A stretch of 64,000 nt of DNA from Fusobacterium necrogenes (GCF_900450765.1 NZ_UGGU01000003.1:992001-1056000), one strand, 5' to 3'; counted from the first letter of the stretch, positions 32,667 to 43,101 are shown. Numbers and translations are program-made. Notes: a model not told the origin generated them from the letters alone.

Positions 32667-34862
32667 ATGATAAGAATAAATAAAAATAAAAAAGAGTTTC
32701 ATTTACAAGGGAAAAATTTTAGTTATGTTTTTAATGTTATGCAAAATGGACAATTAGGGCAACTTTATTTTGGAAAAAAAATAAGACATAGAGAAGATTT
32801 TTCACATTTTTTCTATAAACCTGAAGTTGGAATTGGAATAATAGCTCATTATGAAGAGGATCCAGGATTTTCATTAGAGTATTTCAAACAGGAGTACCCA
32901 TCATATGGAACAACAGATTTTAGAAAGCCAGCTTTCGAGATAGAGGATGAAAATGGAAGTAGGGTAAGTAATTTTGTATATAAAGGATATAGAATTTATA
33001 AGGGGAAAGAAAAATTACAAGGATTACCAGCTACTTATGTGTTATCAGAAGAGGAAGCTGAAACTTTAGAGATTACTTTAGAGGATGAAATTTTAGAGTG
33101 TAGCTTATATCTTACCTACACTATTTTCAACGAAAGAGATATTTTAACTAGAAATGCTAGATTTGAAAATTATGGAAAACAAAATCTAAAATTAAATAGA
33201 GCAATGAGTTTATCATTGGACTTACCAGATTATAACTATGAGATGTTACACTTTTCAGGAGCTTGGGCGAGAGAAAGACATCTTAAAACTAGAAAATTAG
33301 AGGTAGGAAGTCAATATATAGATAGTACAAGGGGAGCAAGTAGTGCTCATCAAAATCCTTTTATTATTTTAAAAAGACCTAATACAGATGAGGATATGGG
33401 AGAGGCTATTGGGTTTTCATTAGTTTATTCTGGAAACTTTTTAGCACATGTAGAGGTAGACCATTTTGATGCTACAAGAGTGACTATGGGAATAAATCCT
33501 TTTGATTTCTCTTGGAGTTTGAATGGAGGAGAAAGCTTTCAAACACCAGAAGCTATAATCTCTTTTACAAGTACAGGACTTAATAGCTTAAGCCAAAATT
33601 TCCATTCACTATATAGAGAGAGACTTATGAGAGGAGAGTGGAAAGAGAAGGAGAGACCAATTCTTATAAATAACTGGGAAGCAACATATTTTGATTTCAA
33701 TGAAGAAAAACTTCTAAATATGGTAAGAAAAGCTAAAAAACTTGGATTTGAACTTTTTGTATTAGACGATGGTTGGTTTGGAAAGAGAAATGATGATAAA
33801 AGTTCTTTAGGAGATTGGTTCCCTAACTTAGAAAAATTACCTAATGGTATAAAAGGGTTGGCTGAAAAAGTAGAAGCTGAAGGAATGAAGTTTGGACTTT
33901 GGTTTGAACCAGAGATGATAAGTAAAGAGAGTGAACTTTATAAGAAACACTTTGATTGGATATTAGGAGTAAAGGGAAGAAAACTATCTCTAGGAAGAAA
34001 TCAATATATCTTAGATCTATCGAAAGAAGATGTACAAGATTATATAATTTCTGTACTTGATGAGAGATTTGCTGAAGCTCCAATATCTTATGTTAAATGG
34101 GATATGAATAGAAATATGACAGAGATAACTTATAGAGATTTACCTCATAAATATATTTTAGGACTATATAGAATATTAGAAAAAATAACTACAAAATATC
34201 CACATGTACTATTTGAGTCTTGTGCTTCTGGTGGTGGAAGATTTGACGCTGGTATGTTATATTATATGCCACAAGTATGGACAAGTGATGATACTGATGC
34301 AATAGTTAGATTAAAAGTTCAACATGGGACTTCAATGGGATATCCATTACTCACTATGGGGGCTCATGTTTCAGATATTCCTAACCATCAAACCGCTAGA
34401 AAAACAAGTTTAGATATTAGAAATCATGTAGCTTATTTTGGAAACTTTGGTTATGAGTTAAATCCACTTATTTTTGATGAAGAGATGGATAAAAAAGTAA
34501 TTAAATATCTAGATTTCTATAAAGAAAATAGAAAGTTAATTCAATTTGGAGATTTTTATAGAATAGAGAGTCCATTTGAAGGAAATACAACATCTTGGAT
34601 AGTAGTCAACAAAGATAAATCTGAAGCTTTAGTTGGATATTTCCAAATTTTAGCTGAACCAAATCCTGGTTATAATAAAAAAGTTATCTTAAAAGGGTTA
34701 AATTCAGAGAAAAAATATTTGGTCAATGATGAATTTGAAGCTTATGGAGATGAACTTATGAATGTAGGAATAGTTTTCCCGCAACCTGATAGATATTTTT
34801 CTAAAGATTCAGAAACACAAGATTTTCAAAGCAAAATATTTAAATTAAAAGAGATAAAATAA
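32667..34862 (+). CDS. Alpha-galactosidase, GH36
   Basis: A 731-residue alpha-galactosidase of glycoside hydrolase family 36, which removes terminal alpha-galactose from melibiose, raffinose and similar sugars. An N-terminal beta-sandwich (to about 320) precedes the TIM barrel, which begins at NNWEATYFDFNEEKLL. FVLDDGWFGKRNDDKSSLGDW and GLWFEPEMIS are family blocks; Asp479 in YVKWDMNR is the nucleophile and the SDD pair at 541-542 in WTSDDTDA holds the acid/base. There is no signal peptide, so it acts on imported sugar in the cytoplasm. It is the first gene of an operon with a GPH transporter and a beta-galactosidase. Confidence 0.94.
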   Translation: MIRINKNKKEFHLQGKNFSYVFNVMQNGQLGQLYFGKKIRHREDFSHFFYKPEVGIGIIAHYEEDPGFSLEYFKQEYPSYGTTDFRKPAFEIEDENGSRVSNFVYKGYRIYKGKEKLQGLPATYVLSEEEAETLEITLEDEILECSLYLTYTIFNERDILTRNARFENYGKQNLKLNRAMSLSLDLPDYNYEMLHFSGAWARERHLKTRKLEVGSQYIDSTRGASSAHQNPFIILKRPNTDEDMGEAIGFSLVYSGNFLAHVEVDHFDATRVTMGINPFDFSWSLNGGESFQTPEAIISFTSTGLNSLSQNFHSLYRERLMRGEWKEKERPILINNWEATYFDFNEEKLLNMVRKAKKLGFELFVLDDGWFGKRNDDKSSLGDWFPNLEKLPNGIKGLAEKVEAEGMKFGLWFEPEMISKESELYKKHFDWILGVKGRKLSLGRNQYILDLSKEDVQDYIISVLDERFAEAPISYVKWDMNRNMTEITYRDLPHKYILGLYRILEKITTKYPHVLFESCASGGGRFDAGMLYYMPQVWTSDDTDAIVRLKVQHGTSMGYPLLTMGAHVSDIPNHQTARKTSLDIRNHVAYFGNFGYELNPLIFDEEMDKKVIKYLDFYKENRKLIQFGDFYRIESPFEGNTTSWIVVNKDKSEALVGYFQILAEPNPGYNKKVILKGLNSEKKYLVNDEFEAYGDELMNVGIVFPQPDRYFSKDSETQDFQSKIFKLKEIK

Positions 34863-34881
34863 ATTATAAGGGGGATTAAAA

Positions 34882-36234
34882 ATGGTAGATTTTAAAATGA
34901 AACTTTCATATGGAATAGGAGCATTAGGAAAAGATTATGCTTGTGCTATAATATATATTTTTTTAATGTATTATTTAACTGACGTAGTAGGAATGGTGCC
35001 TGCTTTTGTTGGTACACTATTTTTAGTAGCAAGATTATGGGATGCAATCAATGACCCTATGATGGGAATGATAGTTGATAACACAAGAAGTAGATGGGGA
35101 AAATTTAGACCTTGGATACTTATAGGAACTATTTTAAATGCTGTTGTATTAATAGCTATGTTTTTTAAACCAAATGGATTAGAAGGAAAAATGTTATATG
35201 CTTATATCTCTGTTGCTTATATTTTATGGGGAATGACTTATACAGTAATGGATATTCCTTTCTGGTCTATGATACCAGCTCTATCTAGTGACAAAAAAGA
35301 GAGAGAGAAGATAGCTGTTGTACCTAGAATATTTGCTAGTTTAGCATGGTTAAGTATAGGAAGTTTTGGACTACCAGTTATAGGATTACTTGGAAATGGA
35401 AATGAGGGAAGAGGATTTTCTCTACTAGCAGTTGGAATAGCAATTTTCTTCATATTTGCTTCAACTTTAACGGTTATAAATGTAAAGGAACAAATAGTAA
35501 GTGACCAAAAAGCTCCAAAGGTAAATTTAAAAGATACATTTAGATTGATTTTCAAAAATGATCAATTAGTAGCTTTAATAGGAACAGTTTTAATGTATAA
35601 CTTAGTTGCTCAAATCTCTGGAGGGGTAGCTATCTACTATTTCAAATATGTGGTAGGAAGAGAAGCATTATTCTCTGTATTTACAGGCTTTTCTGGAATA
35701 GCTGAAATAGCAGCACTAATGGCTTTTCCAATGTTATCAACTAAAATAGGAAGAAAGAAAGTATTTTTCTTAGCTTGTAGCTTACCAGTTATAGGTTTTG
35801 GATTATTATGTTTAGCTGGATATATTGCTCCAGAAAGTGCAACTCTAGTTGCTGCTTGTGGTATAGTTGCTAAATTAGGTTCTGGACTTTCTTTAGGTAT
35901 TTCAACAGTTATGTTAGCCGACGTTGTAGATTATGGAGAGTTTAAATTTGGAAGTAGAAATGAAAGTGTAATTTTCTCTGTCCAAACACTACTTGTTAAA
36001 TCTGCTTCAGCTGTAAGTGGTTGGTTAATAGGAATAGGATTGTCTTTAGTGGGATATGTAGCTAATGTACAACAAACAGTTTCTGCTATAATGGGAATAA
36101 GAAGTTTAATGATAATTTTCCCTATGTTATTATCAGCTATGGGATATGTAATATATAAAAAATATTATAAATTAAATGATGAATATTATGATGAGATTAT
36201 AGAGAAATTAACTGAAAAAAGAGCTAATGCTTAG
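34882..36234 (+). CDS. GPH-family (MelB-like) sugar:cation symporter
   Basis: A 450-residue transporter of the glycoside-pentoside-hexuronide family (major facilitator fold, about 12 membrane helices). KLSYGIGALGKDYACAIIYIFLMYYLTDVVG and ARLWDAINDPMMGMIVDNTRSRWGKFRPWI are the diagnostic first-half blocks, including the conserved D-x3-DP motif for cation and sugar binding. DVVDYGEFKFGSRNES in the second half is also typical. Its place between the two galactosidase genes suggests it imports alpha- and beta-galactosides such as melibiose or lactose. No EIIA-like regulatory tail is present. Confidence 0.92.
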   Translation: MVDFKMKLSYGIGALGKDYACAIIYIFLMYYLTDVVGMVPAFVGTLFLVARLWDAINDPMMGMIVDNTRSRWGKFRPWILIGTILNAVVLIAMFFKPNGLEGKMLYAYISVAYILWGMTYTVMDIPFWSMIPALSSDKKEREKIAVVPRIFASLAWLSIGSFGLPVIGLLGNGNEGRGFSLLAVGIAIFFIFASTLTVINVKEQIVSDQKAPKVNLKDTFRLIFKNDQLVALIGTVLMYNLVAQISGGVAIYYFKYVVGREALFSVFTGFSGIAEIAALMAFPMLSTKIGRKKVFFLACSLPVIGFGLLCLAGYIAPESATLVAACGIVAKLGSGLSLGISTVMLADVVDYGEFKFGSRNESVIFSVQTLLVKSASAVSGWLIGIGLSLVGYVANVQQTVSAIMGIRSLMIIFPMLLSAMGYVIYKKYYKLNDEYYDEIIEKLTEKRANA

Positions 36235-36252
36235 TAAGAAGGAGAGTATAAT

Positions 36253-38211
36253 ATGTGGTTAGGAGTAGATTATTATCCTGAACAATGGGATATATCAATG
36301 ATAGATAAGGACTTAGACAATATAATAGAGCTTGGGAGTAATATAATCAGGATAGGAGAGTTTGCTTGGCATATTATGGAAAAGGAAGAGGGAAAATTTG
36401 ATTTTTCCTTCTTCGATATGGTTATAAAAAAAGCTAGTGAGAAAGGGTTAAAAGTAATTTTTGGAACACCAACAGCTACAATTCCAGCTTGGATTGCTAA
36501 AAAATATCCTGAAGTATTATCAGAATTTGAAAATGGTCAAAAAAGAAGATTTGGTGGACGTCATACAAGCTGTTATAACAGTGAAAAATATGTAGAGTAT
36601 TCTAAAAAAATTGTAACAACACTTGTAGAACACTATAAAGATGAAAAAAATATAGTGGCTTGGCAACTTGATAATGAGTTTGGACATGAAGGAAGCGATG
36701 AGTGTTTCTGTAAATGTTGTGAAAGAGAATTCCAAAAATTTCTTTCTAAAAAATTTAATGGAGATATCAATAAATTAAATGAAACTTATGGAACAACTTT
36801 CTGGTCTCAAGAGTATAACTCTTTTGAAGAGATACCTGTACCAGCCGCTACAATTACTACTCATAATCCAGCTTTAAGATTAGATTGGGAAAGATTTAGA
36901 AGTGAGAGTATTGTAAGATATTCTGATATGCAGGTTGAGATAATCAGAAATATAATTCCAGAGGCAGTAATTATTCACGATTTTCCGGGTGGAGGATTAG
37001 ATAAGCATGTGGACTACTCTAAGTTAGCAGAAAAATTAGATGTAGTAGCTTACAATAACTATCCAGTATGGGGAGGACAAAAGAACCCTATTCCACCTTG
37101 TGAAATAGCTTTTGGTTTGGATTATATGAGAGGGTTGAAAAGACAAAATTTCTGGATAACAGAGGGGATAATGGGGGCTCAAGGACATGATATAACTGGA
37201 TATCTTCCAAGACCTAATCAAGCTAAGATGTGGTCATATCAAGGAGTAGCTAGAGGTGCTGAAACATTTATTTACTTCAGATATCGTGGAGCTACTAAAG
37301 GAGCAGAACAATTTTGTTATGGTGTAATAGATGCTGACAACCAAAAGAGAAGAAAATTTTATGAGGTTCAAGACTTCTTTAGAGTAGCTAAGGAAAATGA
37401 AAAATCTTTAGAAACTCCAATAAACAGTAAAGTAGCTATGATATATGACTATGATTCATTAGCATCTTTTAGAATACAAAAACAAAGTATACTATTAGAT
37501 TGTCATAGTGAGATGAAGAGAATACATAAAGTTTTCTATGAAAAAAATATAATGATAGACATCATTCCTCATACAATGGATATTTTTAAATATGAAGTAG
37601 TAATCCTTCCATTTATGATAATTTGGAAAGAAGAGTTTGTAGCTAAGATAAAAGAGTTTGTAAATAATGGTGGTAAAGTTGTATTTACTTACCGTAATGC
37701 TATAAAAGATATAGATAATAACTTGACATTAAATGAGATGTTACCTGTAAGATATACTGATTTAACTGGGGTATATATAGAGGAAACAGAAAGCTTACAA
37801 GAGTATGATGAGCTACCATTAAAAGGTATAGAAGAGTTTGAAGGTGTAGAGGGAAGAGCTGGAATATTTAGAGATATGCTTGTACCTACTACTGCACAAA
37901 CTTTAATGAAATATGATGATAAATTCTATAACGAGTTTTCAGCTGTGACAAAAAATAAAGTTGGGGCTGGAGAGGTTTACTATATAGGTTGTGGATTAGA
38001 AGATAAACTTATGACTAAGATTATGGAAAAAGTTCTTGAAGGAGCAGATATAGTAGAAGAAATTACTCCTGAAGGTGTAGAAGTAGTTGAAAGAGGAAAT
38101 CTAGAAAATAGAGTAAAAATCTATATAAATCATAATGATTATTCAGTTAAGGTAAAAGAGTTTGAGCTTGCACCTTTTGAATGTAAAGTTTTAAAACATT
38201 CTAGTCGTTAA
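36253..38211 (+). CDS. Beta-galactosidase, GH42
   Basis: A 652-residue GH42 beta-galactosidase. LGVDYYPEQWD at the N-terminus is characteristic. Glu142 in WQLDNEFG is the acid/base and Glu304 in WITEGIMG (usually TEQ) the nucleophile. A zinc-type cysteine cluster (CFCKCCEREF) lies at about 154-163. A trimerisation domain follows the barrel (about 390-590), with a small C-terminal beta domain. It has no signal peptide. It lies 18 bases after the transporter stop and has AAGGAG upstream, so it is the third gene of the operon. Confidence 0.94.
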   Translation: MWLGVDYYPEQWDISMIDKDLDNIIELGSNIIRIGEFAWHIMEKEEGKFDFSFFDMVIKKASEKGLKVIFGTPTATIPAWIAKKYPEVLSEFENGQKRRFGGRHTSCYNSEKYVEYSKKIVTTLVEHYKDEKNIVAWQLDNEFGHEGSDECFCKCCEREFQKFLSKKFNGDINKLNETYGTTFWSQEYNSFEEIPVPAATITTHNPALRLDWERFRSESIVRYSDMQVEIIRNIIPEAVIIHDFPGGGLDKHVDYSKLAEKLDVVAYNNYPVWGGQKNPIPPCEIAFGLDYMRGLKRQNFWITEGIMGAQGHDITGYLPRPNQAKMWSYQGVARGAETFIYFRYRGATKGAEQFCYGVIDADNQKRRKFYEVQDFFRVAKENEKSLETPINSKVAMIYDYDSLASFRIQKQSILLDCHSEMKRIHKVFYEKNIMIDIIPHTMDIFKYEVVILPFMIIWKEEFVAKIKEFVNNGGKVVFTYRNAIKDIDNNLTLNEMLPVRYTDLTGVYIEETESLQEYDELPLKGIEEFEGVEGRAGIFRDMLVPTTAQTLMKYDDKFYNEFSAVTKNKVGAGEVYYIGCGLEDKLMTKIMEKVLEGADIVEEITPEGVEVVERGNLENRVKIYINHNDYSVKVKEFELAPFECKVLKHSSR

Positions 38212-38497
38212 TTTTTAATGCTTTATTCAGTAAAAATCAAATTTTTTTTAGATAATAAAACTTGGATATATCGATGTTTAATTGATTAAAAAATTACCAA
38301 CATAACATAGAAGTTCTATTTTTTTAACACAAAAAATCATTCTAAAATAATGTTTTAATTATTAAAATAGTATACAAATATAAAGCATAATAACCAGAAA
38401 TAAAAATATATATTTTTCTAAAAAAATATATAAAAGTCAAAATTTTAGCATATTTTTGAAAATAAGAAAGCATAAATAAAAAAAATAAAATAATCTA
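38212..38497. other. AT-rich intergenic stretch before the butyrate genes
   Basis: About 286 bases, extremely AT-rich with runs of A and T, hold no reading frame with a ribosome-binding site and no clear hairpin. I see no obvious terminator for the galactosidase operon. The run ends at the thiolase promoter. Upstream AT-rich tracts of this kind may act as UP elements, but nothing specific is recognisable. Confidence 0.5.
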
Positions 38498-38526
38498 TTG
38501 CAAATAAAATAACAATGTGATAATAT
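38498..38526 (+). promoter_or_regulatory. Promoter of the thl-crt-hbd cluster
   Basis: TTGCAA (38498-38503) and TAATAT (38521-38526) are spaced by 17 bases, with TG two bases before the -10 (extended). The leader would be about 65 bases before the thiolase ATG at 38598. Confidence 0.65.
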
Positions 38527-38597
38527 CTACTTATGTGAAAGAATGGATGAGGGTATTAATGCCTTTATTTAGAATAAATCAAATGGAGGATAAGGTT

Positions 38598-39782
38598 ATG
38601 GCAAAAAAAGTAGTTTTAGCAGGTGCGTGTCGTACAGCAATCGGAGCAATGGGAGGAGCTTTAAGTAATGTTCCAGCTGCTGAGCTTGGTTCAATAGTTA
38701 TTAAAGAAGCTTTAAACAGAGCGGGAATTCCTGCTGAAAAAGTTGATCAAGTGTTATTTGGATGCGTTATCCAAGCTGGATTAGGTCAAAATATTGCACG
38801 TCAAGCTTCAATAAAAGCAGGATTATCAATAAAAACTCCAGCAGTTACTTTAAACGTAGTTTGTGGTTCAGGATTACATACAGTTAACATGGCTGCTGCA
38901 ATGATTCAATCAGGGCAAGCTGATATCGTAGTAGCAGGTGGAACTGAAAATATGTCTTCAGCTCCATACTTATTAAGAAAAGGACGTTATGGATATCGTT
39001 TAGGAAATGCAGAATTAGTAGACTCAATGGTAAATGATGCTTTATGGGATGCATTCAATGGTTACCACATGGGAATTACAGCAGAAAATATCTGTGATCA
39101 ATGGGGATTAACTCGTGAAGAATTGGATAAATTTGCTGCTGATAGCCAACAAAAGGCTGTAAAAGCACAAGAAGAAGGAAAATTTAAAGATGAAATAGTA
39201 CCAGTAGTAATTAAAGGTAAAAAAGGAGATATCATAGTAGATACTGATGAAGGGCCTAGACCTGGCACTACTGCTGAAGGAATAGCTAAATTAAAACCAG
39301 CTTTCAAAAAAGATGGAATGGTTACAGCTGGAAATGCTTCAAGTATCAACGATGGTGCTGCTGCTATTATTGTTATGTCTGAAGAAAAAGCTAAAGAATT
39401 AGGAGTAAAACCAATGGCTACTTGGGTAGATGGAGCACTAGGAGGAGTAGAGCCATCTATCATGGGAATTGGACCAGTTGAGTCTACAAGAAGAGTTCTT
39501 GCAAGAACTGGAATGGAAATCAAAGACTTTGATTTAATAGAAGCAAATGAAGCTTTTGCAGCTCAATCAATCGCAGTTGGAAAAGACTTAGGATTTGATT
39601 TATCTAAATTAAATGTAAATGGAGGGGCTATCGCTCTTGGACATCCAGTAGGAGCTTCAGGATGCCGTATTTTAGTAACTCTATTACATGAAATGCAAAA
39701 ACGTAATGCAAAAACTGGATTAGCAACTTTATGTATCGGTGGGGGAATGGGATGTTCTGCTATCGTTAAAAGAGAGGACTAA
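38598..39782 (+). CDS. thlA: Acetyl-CoA acetyltransferase (thiolase)
   Basis: Condenses two acetyl-CoA to acetoacetyl-CoA, the first step of butyrate formation. The 394-residue biosynthetic thiolase has the acyl-carrying cysteine in [13 protein letters not shown] (about Cys89), the NEAFAAQ block with [14 protein letters not shown] (catalytic His) and the second cysteine in LCIGGGMG. The start at 38598 is preferred to an in-frame GTG at 38517: GGAGG lies 9-13 bases upstream and [16 protein letters not shown] is the family N-terminus, while the GTG abuts the -10 box. Confidence 0.95.
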   Translation: MAKKVVLAGACRTAIGAMGGALSNVPAAELGSIVIKEALNRAGIPAEKVDQVLFGCVIQAGLGQNIARQASIKAGLSIKTPAVTLNVVCGSGLHTVNMAAAMIQSGQADIVVAGGTENMSSAPYLLRKGRYGYRLGNAELVDSMVNDALWDAFNGYHMGITAENICDQWGLTREELDKFAADSQQKAVKAQEEGKFKDEIVPVVIKGKKGDIIVDTDEGPRPGTTAEGIAKLKPAFKKDGMVTAGNASSINDGAAAIIVMSEEKAKELGVKPMATWVDGALGGVEPSIMGIGPVESTRRVLARTGMEIKDFDLIEANEAFAAQSIAVGKDLGFDLSKLNVNGGAIALGHPVGASGCRILVTLLHEMQKRNAKTGLATLCIGGGMGCSAIVKRED

Positions 39783-39819
39783 TTTTAAAACAACTCACTT
39801 ATCTTAATCTATAATATTA

Positions 39820-39845
39820 TTAAGAGCAGCTAAATCTGCTCTTAA
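39820..39845 (+). terminator. Stem-loop between thlA and crt
   Basis: TTAAGAGCAG, loop CTAAAT and CTGCTCTTAA form a perfect 10-base-pair stem in the 97-base gap. No T-run follows directly (ATATAATT), so it may be a partial terminator or an mRNA processing or stability element that sets thiolase above the downstream genes. Confidence 0.55.
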
Positions 39846-39879
39846 TATAATTCAATTTATATTCCAAGGAGGGTTTTAA

Positions 39880-40656
39880 ATGAATTTTATTACATACGAA
39901 CAAGAAGGTTTTATAGGAGTAATAACTATAAATCGTCCAAAAGCTTTAAATGCTTTAAATAGTGAGGTATTAAAAGAGTTAGATGCTACTCTAAATGGAG
40001 TGGATTTAGAAAATACAAGAGCTTTAGTACTTACAGGAGCTGGAGATAAATCATTTGTTGCTGGTGCTGATATAGGAGAGATGAGCACTCTCACAAAAGC
40101 TGAAGGAGAAGCTTTTGGAAAGATAGGAAATGATGTGTTTAGAAAAATTGAAACTTTTCCTATCCCAGTTATTGCCGCTGTAAATGGATTTGCTCTAGGT
40201 GGAGGTTGTGAAATTGCTATGAGCTGTGATATTAGACTTTGTTCTGATACAGCAACATTTGGGCAACCTGAAGTAGGTTTAGGAATTACTCCAGGATTTG
40301 GTGGAACTCAAAGACTAGCTCGTTTAATTCCAATTGGAAAAGCTAAAGAAATAATATATGGAGCTGTAAACATAAAAGCTGATGAGGCATATAGATTAGG
40401 ATTAGTTAATGCTGTATATCCTTTAGAAGAGTTATTACCAGCTGCTAAGAAATTAGCAACTAAAATAGCTAAAAACGCCCCAATAGCAGTTAGAGCTTGT
40501 AAAAAAGCTATAAATGAAGGGTTGGATTTAGACATGGATCAAGCAATCATACTAGAAGAAAAACTTTTTGGAAGTTGTTTTGAGTCTGAAGATCAAAGAG
40601 AAGGAATGAAAGCATTTTTAGAAAAAAGAAAAGTAGAAGGATTCAAAAATAGATAA
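39880..40656 (+). CDS. crt: 3-hydroxybutyryl-CoA dehydratase (crotonase)
   Basis: A 258-residue enoyl-CoA hydratase that interconverts 3-hydroxybutyryl-CoA and crotonyl-CoA. NRPKALNALNSEVL at the start, SFVAGADIGEM (oxyanion and CoA loop), AAVNGFALGGGCEIAMSCDIRLCS with the first catalytic Glu region, and FGQPEVGLGITPGFGGTQRL with the second catalytic Glu are classic. AAGGAGGG precedes the ATG. The position between thiolase and hbd identifies it as the butyrate-pathway enzyme rather than a beta-oxidation one. Confidence 0.94.
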   Translation: MNFITYEQEGFIGVITINRPKALNALNSEVLKELDATLNGVDLENTRALVLTGAGDKSFVAGADIGEMSTLTKAEGEAFGKIGNDVFRKIETFPIPVIAAVNGFALGGGCEIAMSCDIRLCSDTATFGQPEVGLGITPGFGGTQRLARLIPIGKAKEIIYGAVNIKADEAYRLGLVNAVYPLEELLPAAKKLATKIAKNAPIAVRACKKAINEGLDLDMDQAIILEEKLFGSCFESEDQREGMKAFLEKRKVEGFKNR

Positions 40657-40703
40657 TAAAATTCTAAAAATTGATATTATATAGTAAATTTAGGAGGTAA
40701 TTA

Positions 40704-41543
40704 ATGAAGATAGGAGTAATTGGTGCAGGAACTATGGGTTCTGGTATAGCACAAACATTTGCACAAACAGAAGGATATGAAGTATTTCTTTGTGATATAA
40801 ATCAAGAATTTGCAGCTAATGGAAAAGCTAAGATAGCTAAGGGATTTGAAAAAATGGTAGCTAAAGGAAAAATGGAGCAAGCTACTGCTGATGCTATATT
40901 AGCCAAAATAACAACTGGAACAAAAGAAATTTGTAAAGATTGTGATTTAGTAGTTGAAGCTGCTTTAGAAAATATGGCTGTTAAACAACAAACTTTTAAA
41001 GAATTAGATGAAATTTGTAAACCAGAGGCAATGTTTGCAACTAATACTTCTTCTTTATCAATAACTGAAATTGGAGCAGGCTTAAAAAGACCTGTAATAG
41101 GAATGCATTTCTTTAATCCAGTACCTGTAATGAAACTTGTAGAAGTAATTGCAGGATTAAATACTCCAGTTGAAATGGTAGAAAAAATTAAAAAAATATC
41201 TGAAGAGATTGGAAAAGTACCTGTACAAGTAGAAGAAGCAGCAGGATTTGTTGTTAACAGAGTATTAATTCCTATGATAAACGAAGCTGCTGGAATTTTA
41301 GCTGATGGAGTTGCTTCAGCAGAAGGAATAGATAATGCTATGAAACTTGGAGCTAATCATCCAATGGGACCTCTTGCTCTAGGAGATTTAATAGGATTAG
41401 ATGTTTGTCTAGCTATTATGGAAGTTCTTTATAATGAATTTGGAGATTCCAAATATAGACCTCATCCATTATTAAGAAAAATGGTTAGAGGAGGAAAACT
41501 TGGAAGAAAAACTGGTGAAGGATTCTTTAATTACAACAAATAA
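40704..41543 (+). CDS. hbd: 3-hydroxybutyryl-CoA dehydrogenase
   Basis: Reduces acetoacetyl-CoA to (S)-3-hydroxybutyryl-CoA. The 279-residue protein begins with the NAD site [32 protein letters not shown] and [18 protein letters not shown] hold the catalytic Ser and His, and [18 protein letters not shown] and [19 protein letters not shown] form the C-terminal helical domain. AGGAGG precedes the ATG. A strong terminator follows. The bcd-etfAB genes and a CoA-transferase needed to complete butyrate formation are not in the window. Confidence 0.95.
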   Translation: MKIGVIGAGTMGSGIAQTFAQTEGYEVFLCDINQEFAANGKAKIAKGFEKMVAKGKMEQATADAILAKITTGTKEICKDCDLVVEAALENMAVKQQTFKELDEICKPEAMFATNTSSLSITEIGAGLKRPVIGMHFFNPVPVMKLVEVIAGLNTPVEMVEKIKKISEEIGKVPVQVEEAAGFVVNRVLIPMINEAAGILADGVASAEGIDNAMKLGANHPMGPLALGDLIGLDVCLAIMEVLYNEFGDSKYRPHPLLRKMVRGGKLGRKTGEGFFNYNK

Positions 41544-41563
41544 TATTTAACTATGATATATGA

Positions 41564-41603
41564 AGAGGCTGTTGTAAATTTTTAAATTACAACAGCCTCT
41601 TTT
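41564..41603 (+). terminator. Strong intrinsic terminator after hbd
   Basis: AGAGGCTGTTGTAA and TTACAACAGCCTCT form a 14-base-pair stem extended by AATT pairs around a short T loop, followed by TTTTC. It shares GGCTGTTG-CAA/TAA with the terminator after the asparaginase gene at 43.1 kb. Confidence 0.85.
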
Positions 41604-41682
41604 CATTATTTAAATTGAAAATATAATCATAATAATATATCATAAAAAAGTAAATTTAAATGATAAAATCCTGGAGGAAGAA

Positions 41683-43101
41683 ATGCTTGATAAAGTTATG
41701 ATAATAAATACAGGTGGAACTATTGGAATGGTACACAGTGATAAAAATGATCCTAATAGTCCTCTTAGACCTGCTAATGACTGGAATGAGATAACTAAAG
41801 AACACCCTATTCTTGAAAAATATTCTACCAATTACTACCAATTTACTCCACTGATAGATTCATCCGATATGTCTCCTGAAATTTGGAAAGATATAGCTAG
41901 ATTCATTTCAAAAAATTATGATAAATATAGAGGCTTTGTTATTTTACATGGAACTGATACTATGGCTTTTACAGCCTCTGCTCTCTCATTTATGCTAAAA
42001 AATTTAAATAAACCAGTGATACTTACAGGATCTCAAGTTCCTTTACAATTTCCTAGAAGTGATGCACTCCAAAACCTTATCACAGCCATACATATTGCTG
42101 GAAATGAATTATATGGAGTAAAACTTATTCCAGAGGTATGTATATTTTTTAGAGACAGCCTACTTAGAGGTAATCGTTCTAGAAAGATTGATGCTACCAA
42201 CTATTTTGGTTTTTCCTCTCCTAACTATCCAGCAATTGCTGAAGTTGGAGCTGATATTAGAGTGATAAAAGATAGAATTCTTCCAACTAAGAAAGATAAA
42301 TTTTATGCTGATATTACAATAGATAGTGAAGTAATTATTCTAGAACTTTTTCCTGGTCTAAATCCAAGTTATCTAAAAAGTATTTTTGAAGCAAATTCTA
42401 TAAAAGGAGTTATTTTAAAGACATTTGGAAATGGAAATGCTCCTACTAATCAAGAATTTTTAGATGTACTCAAATATATAGCTTCAAAAGGTATAATAAT
42501 AGTTGATATCACTCAGTGTACTAGAGGTTTTGTAAAGATGGGACTCTATGAAGCAAGTGCTAAGCTGACTGATGTTGGTGTAATTAGTGGAGCAGACTTA
42601 ACCCCTGAAGCAGCTGTTACAAAACTCATGTATCTCTTAGGAAAAAGACTTTCCACTGATAAGATCAAAAAACTTATGCAAATAGATATGTGTGGTGAAC
42701 AAACAATTAGTCAATATAATTTCCTAACTACAGATTTTAAAGATCTACACTCCGCTAATTTCGAATATAATCTAGATATTCCTCCAACTTTAAAAAAGGA
42801 AGATCTTATAGAGGCAGTTGTAAGAATTAAAAATATAAGAAATAGAGAAAAAAGAGAGGAACCTCTTTATATATCCATTAGTATTGAGGGAGAAAATTCT
42901 ATTTCTACTGAACAGCTGAAAATTAATAATATAATACATGCTAACTTACCAAATGAAAAGAAAAATTTTCATGCTATTTTTAACCACACTATAAAATCTA
43001 TAATAGATAAAAATAATATACTAAAAATTAAGATTAATAGTAATATGAAAATTTCAATAGAGTCTGTTAAATTTTCAATTTTTTCTGAATATCTAAGATA
43101 A
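41683..43101 (+). CDS. ansA: L-asparaginase (type I-like) with C-terminal extension
   Basis: Hydrolyses asparagine to aspartate and ammonia. The N-terminal NTGGTIGMV gives the first catalytic Thr, and FVILHGTDTMAFTA the second Thr with its Asp; LTGSQVPLQFPRSDALQN and RGNRSRKIDATNYFGFSSPN are further type I (AnsA) blocks. There is no signal peptide, consistent with a cytoplasmic enzyme. The protein has 472 residues, about 130 more than E. coli AnsA. The extra C-terminal part (from about 345) is rich in beta-like and charged sequence and I do not recognise it. GGAGG lies upstream; single gene between two terminators. Confidence 0.88.
   Translation: MLDKVMIINTGGTIGMVHSDKNDPNSPLRPANDWNEITKEHPILEKYSTNYYQFTPLIDSSDMSPEIWKDIARFISKNYDKYRGFVILHGTDTMAFTASALSFMLKNLNKPVILTGSQVPLQFPRSDALQNLITAIHIAGNELYGVKLIPEVCIFFRDSLLRGNRSRKIDATNYFGFSSPNYPAIAEVGADIRVIKDRILPTKKDKFYADITIDSEVIILELFPGLNPSYLKSIFEANSIKGVILKTFGNGNAPTNQEFLDVLKYIASKGIIIVDITQCTRGFVKMGLYEASAKLTDVGVISGADLTPEAAVTKLMYLLGKRLSTDKIKKLMQIDMCGEQTISQYNFLTTDFKDLHSANFEYNLDIPPTLKKEDLIEAVVRIKNIRNREKREEPLYISISIEGENSISTEQLKINNIIHANLPNEKKNFHAIFNHTIKSIIDKNNILKIKINSNMKISIESVKFSIFSEYLR

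Noticed and set aside
38517-38597. Longer thiolase start at GTG 38517 adding 27 residues.
   Set aside because: The GTG overlaps the bases before the promoter -10 box (38521-38526), has no ribosome-binding site, and the added residues do not match thiolases. ATG 38598 with GGAGG upstream is right.
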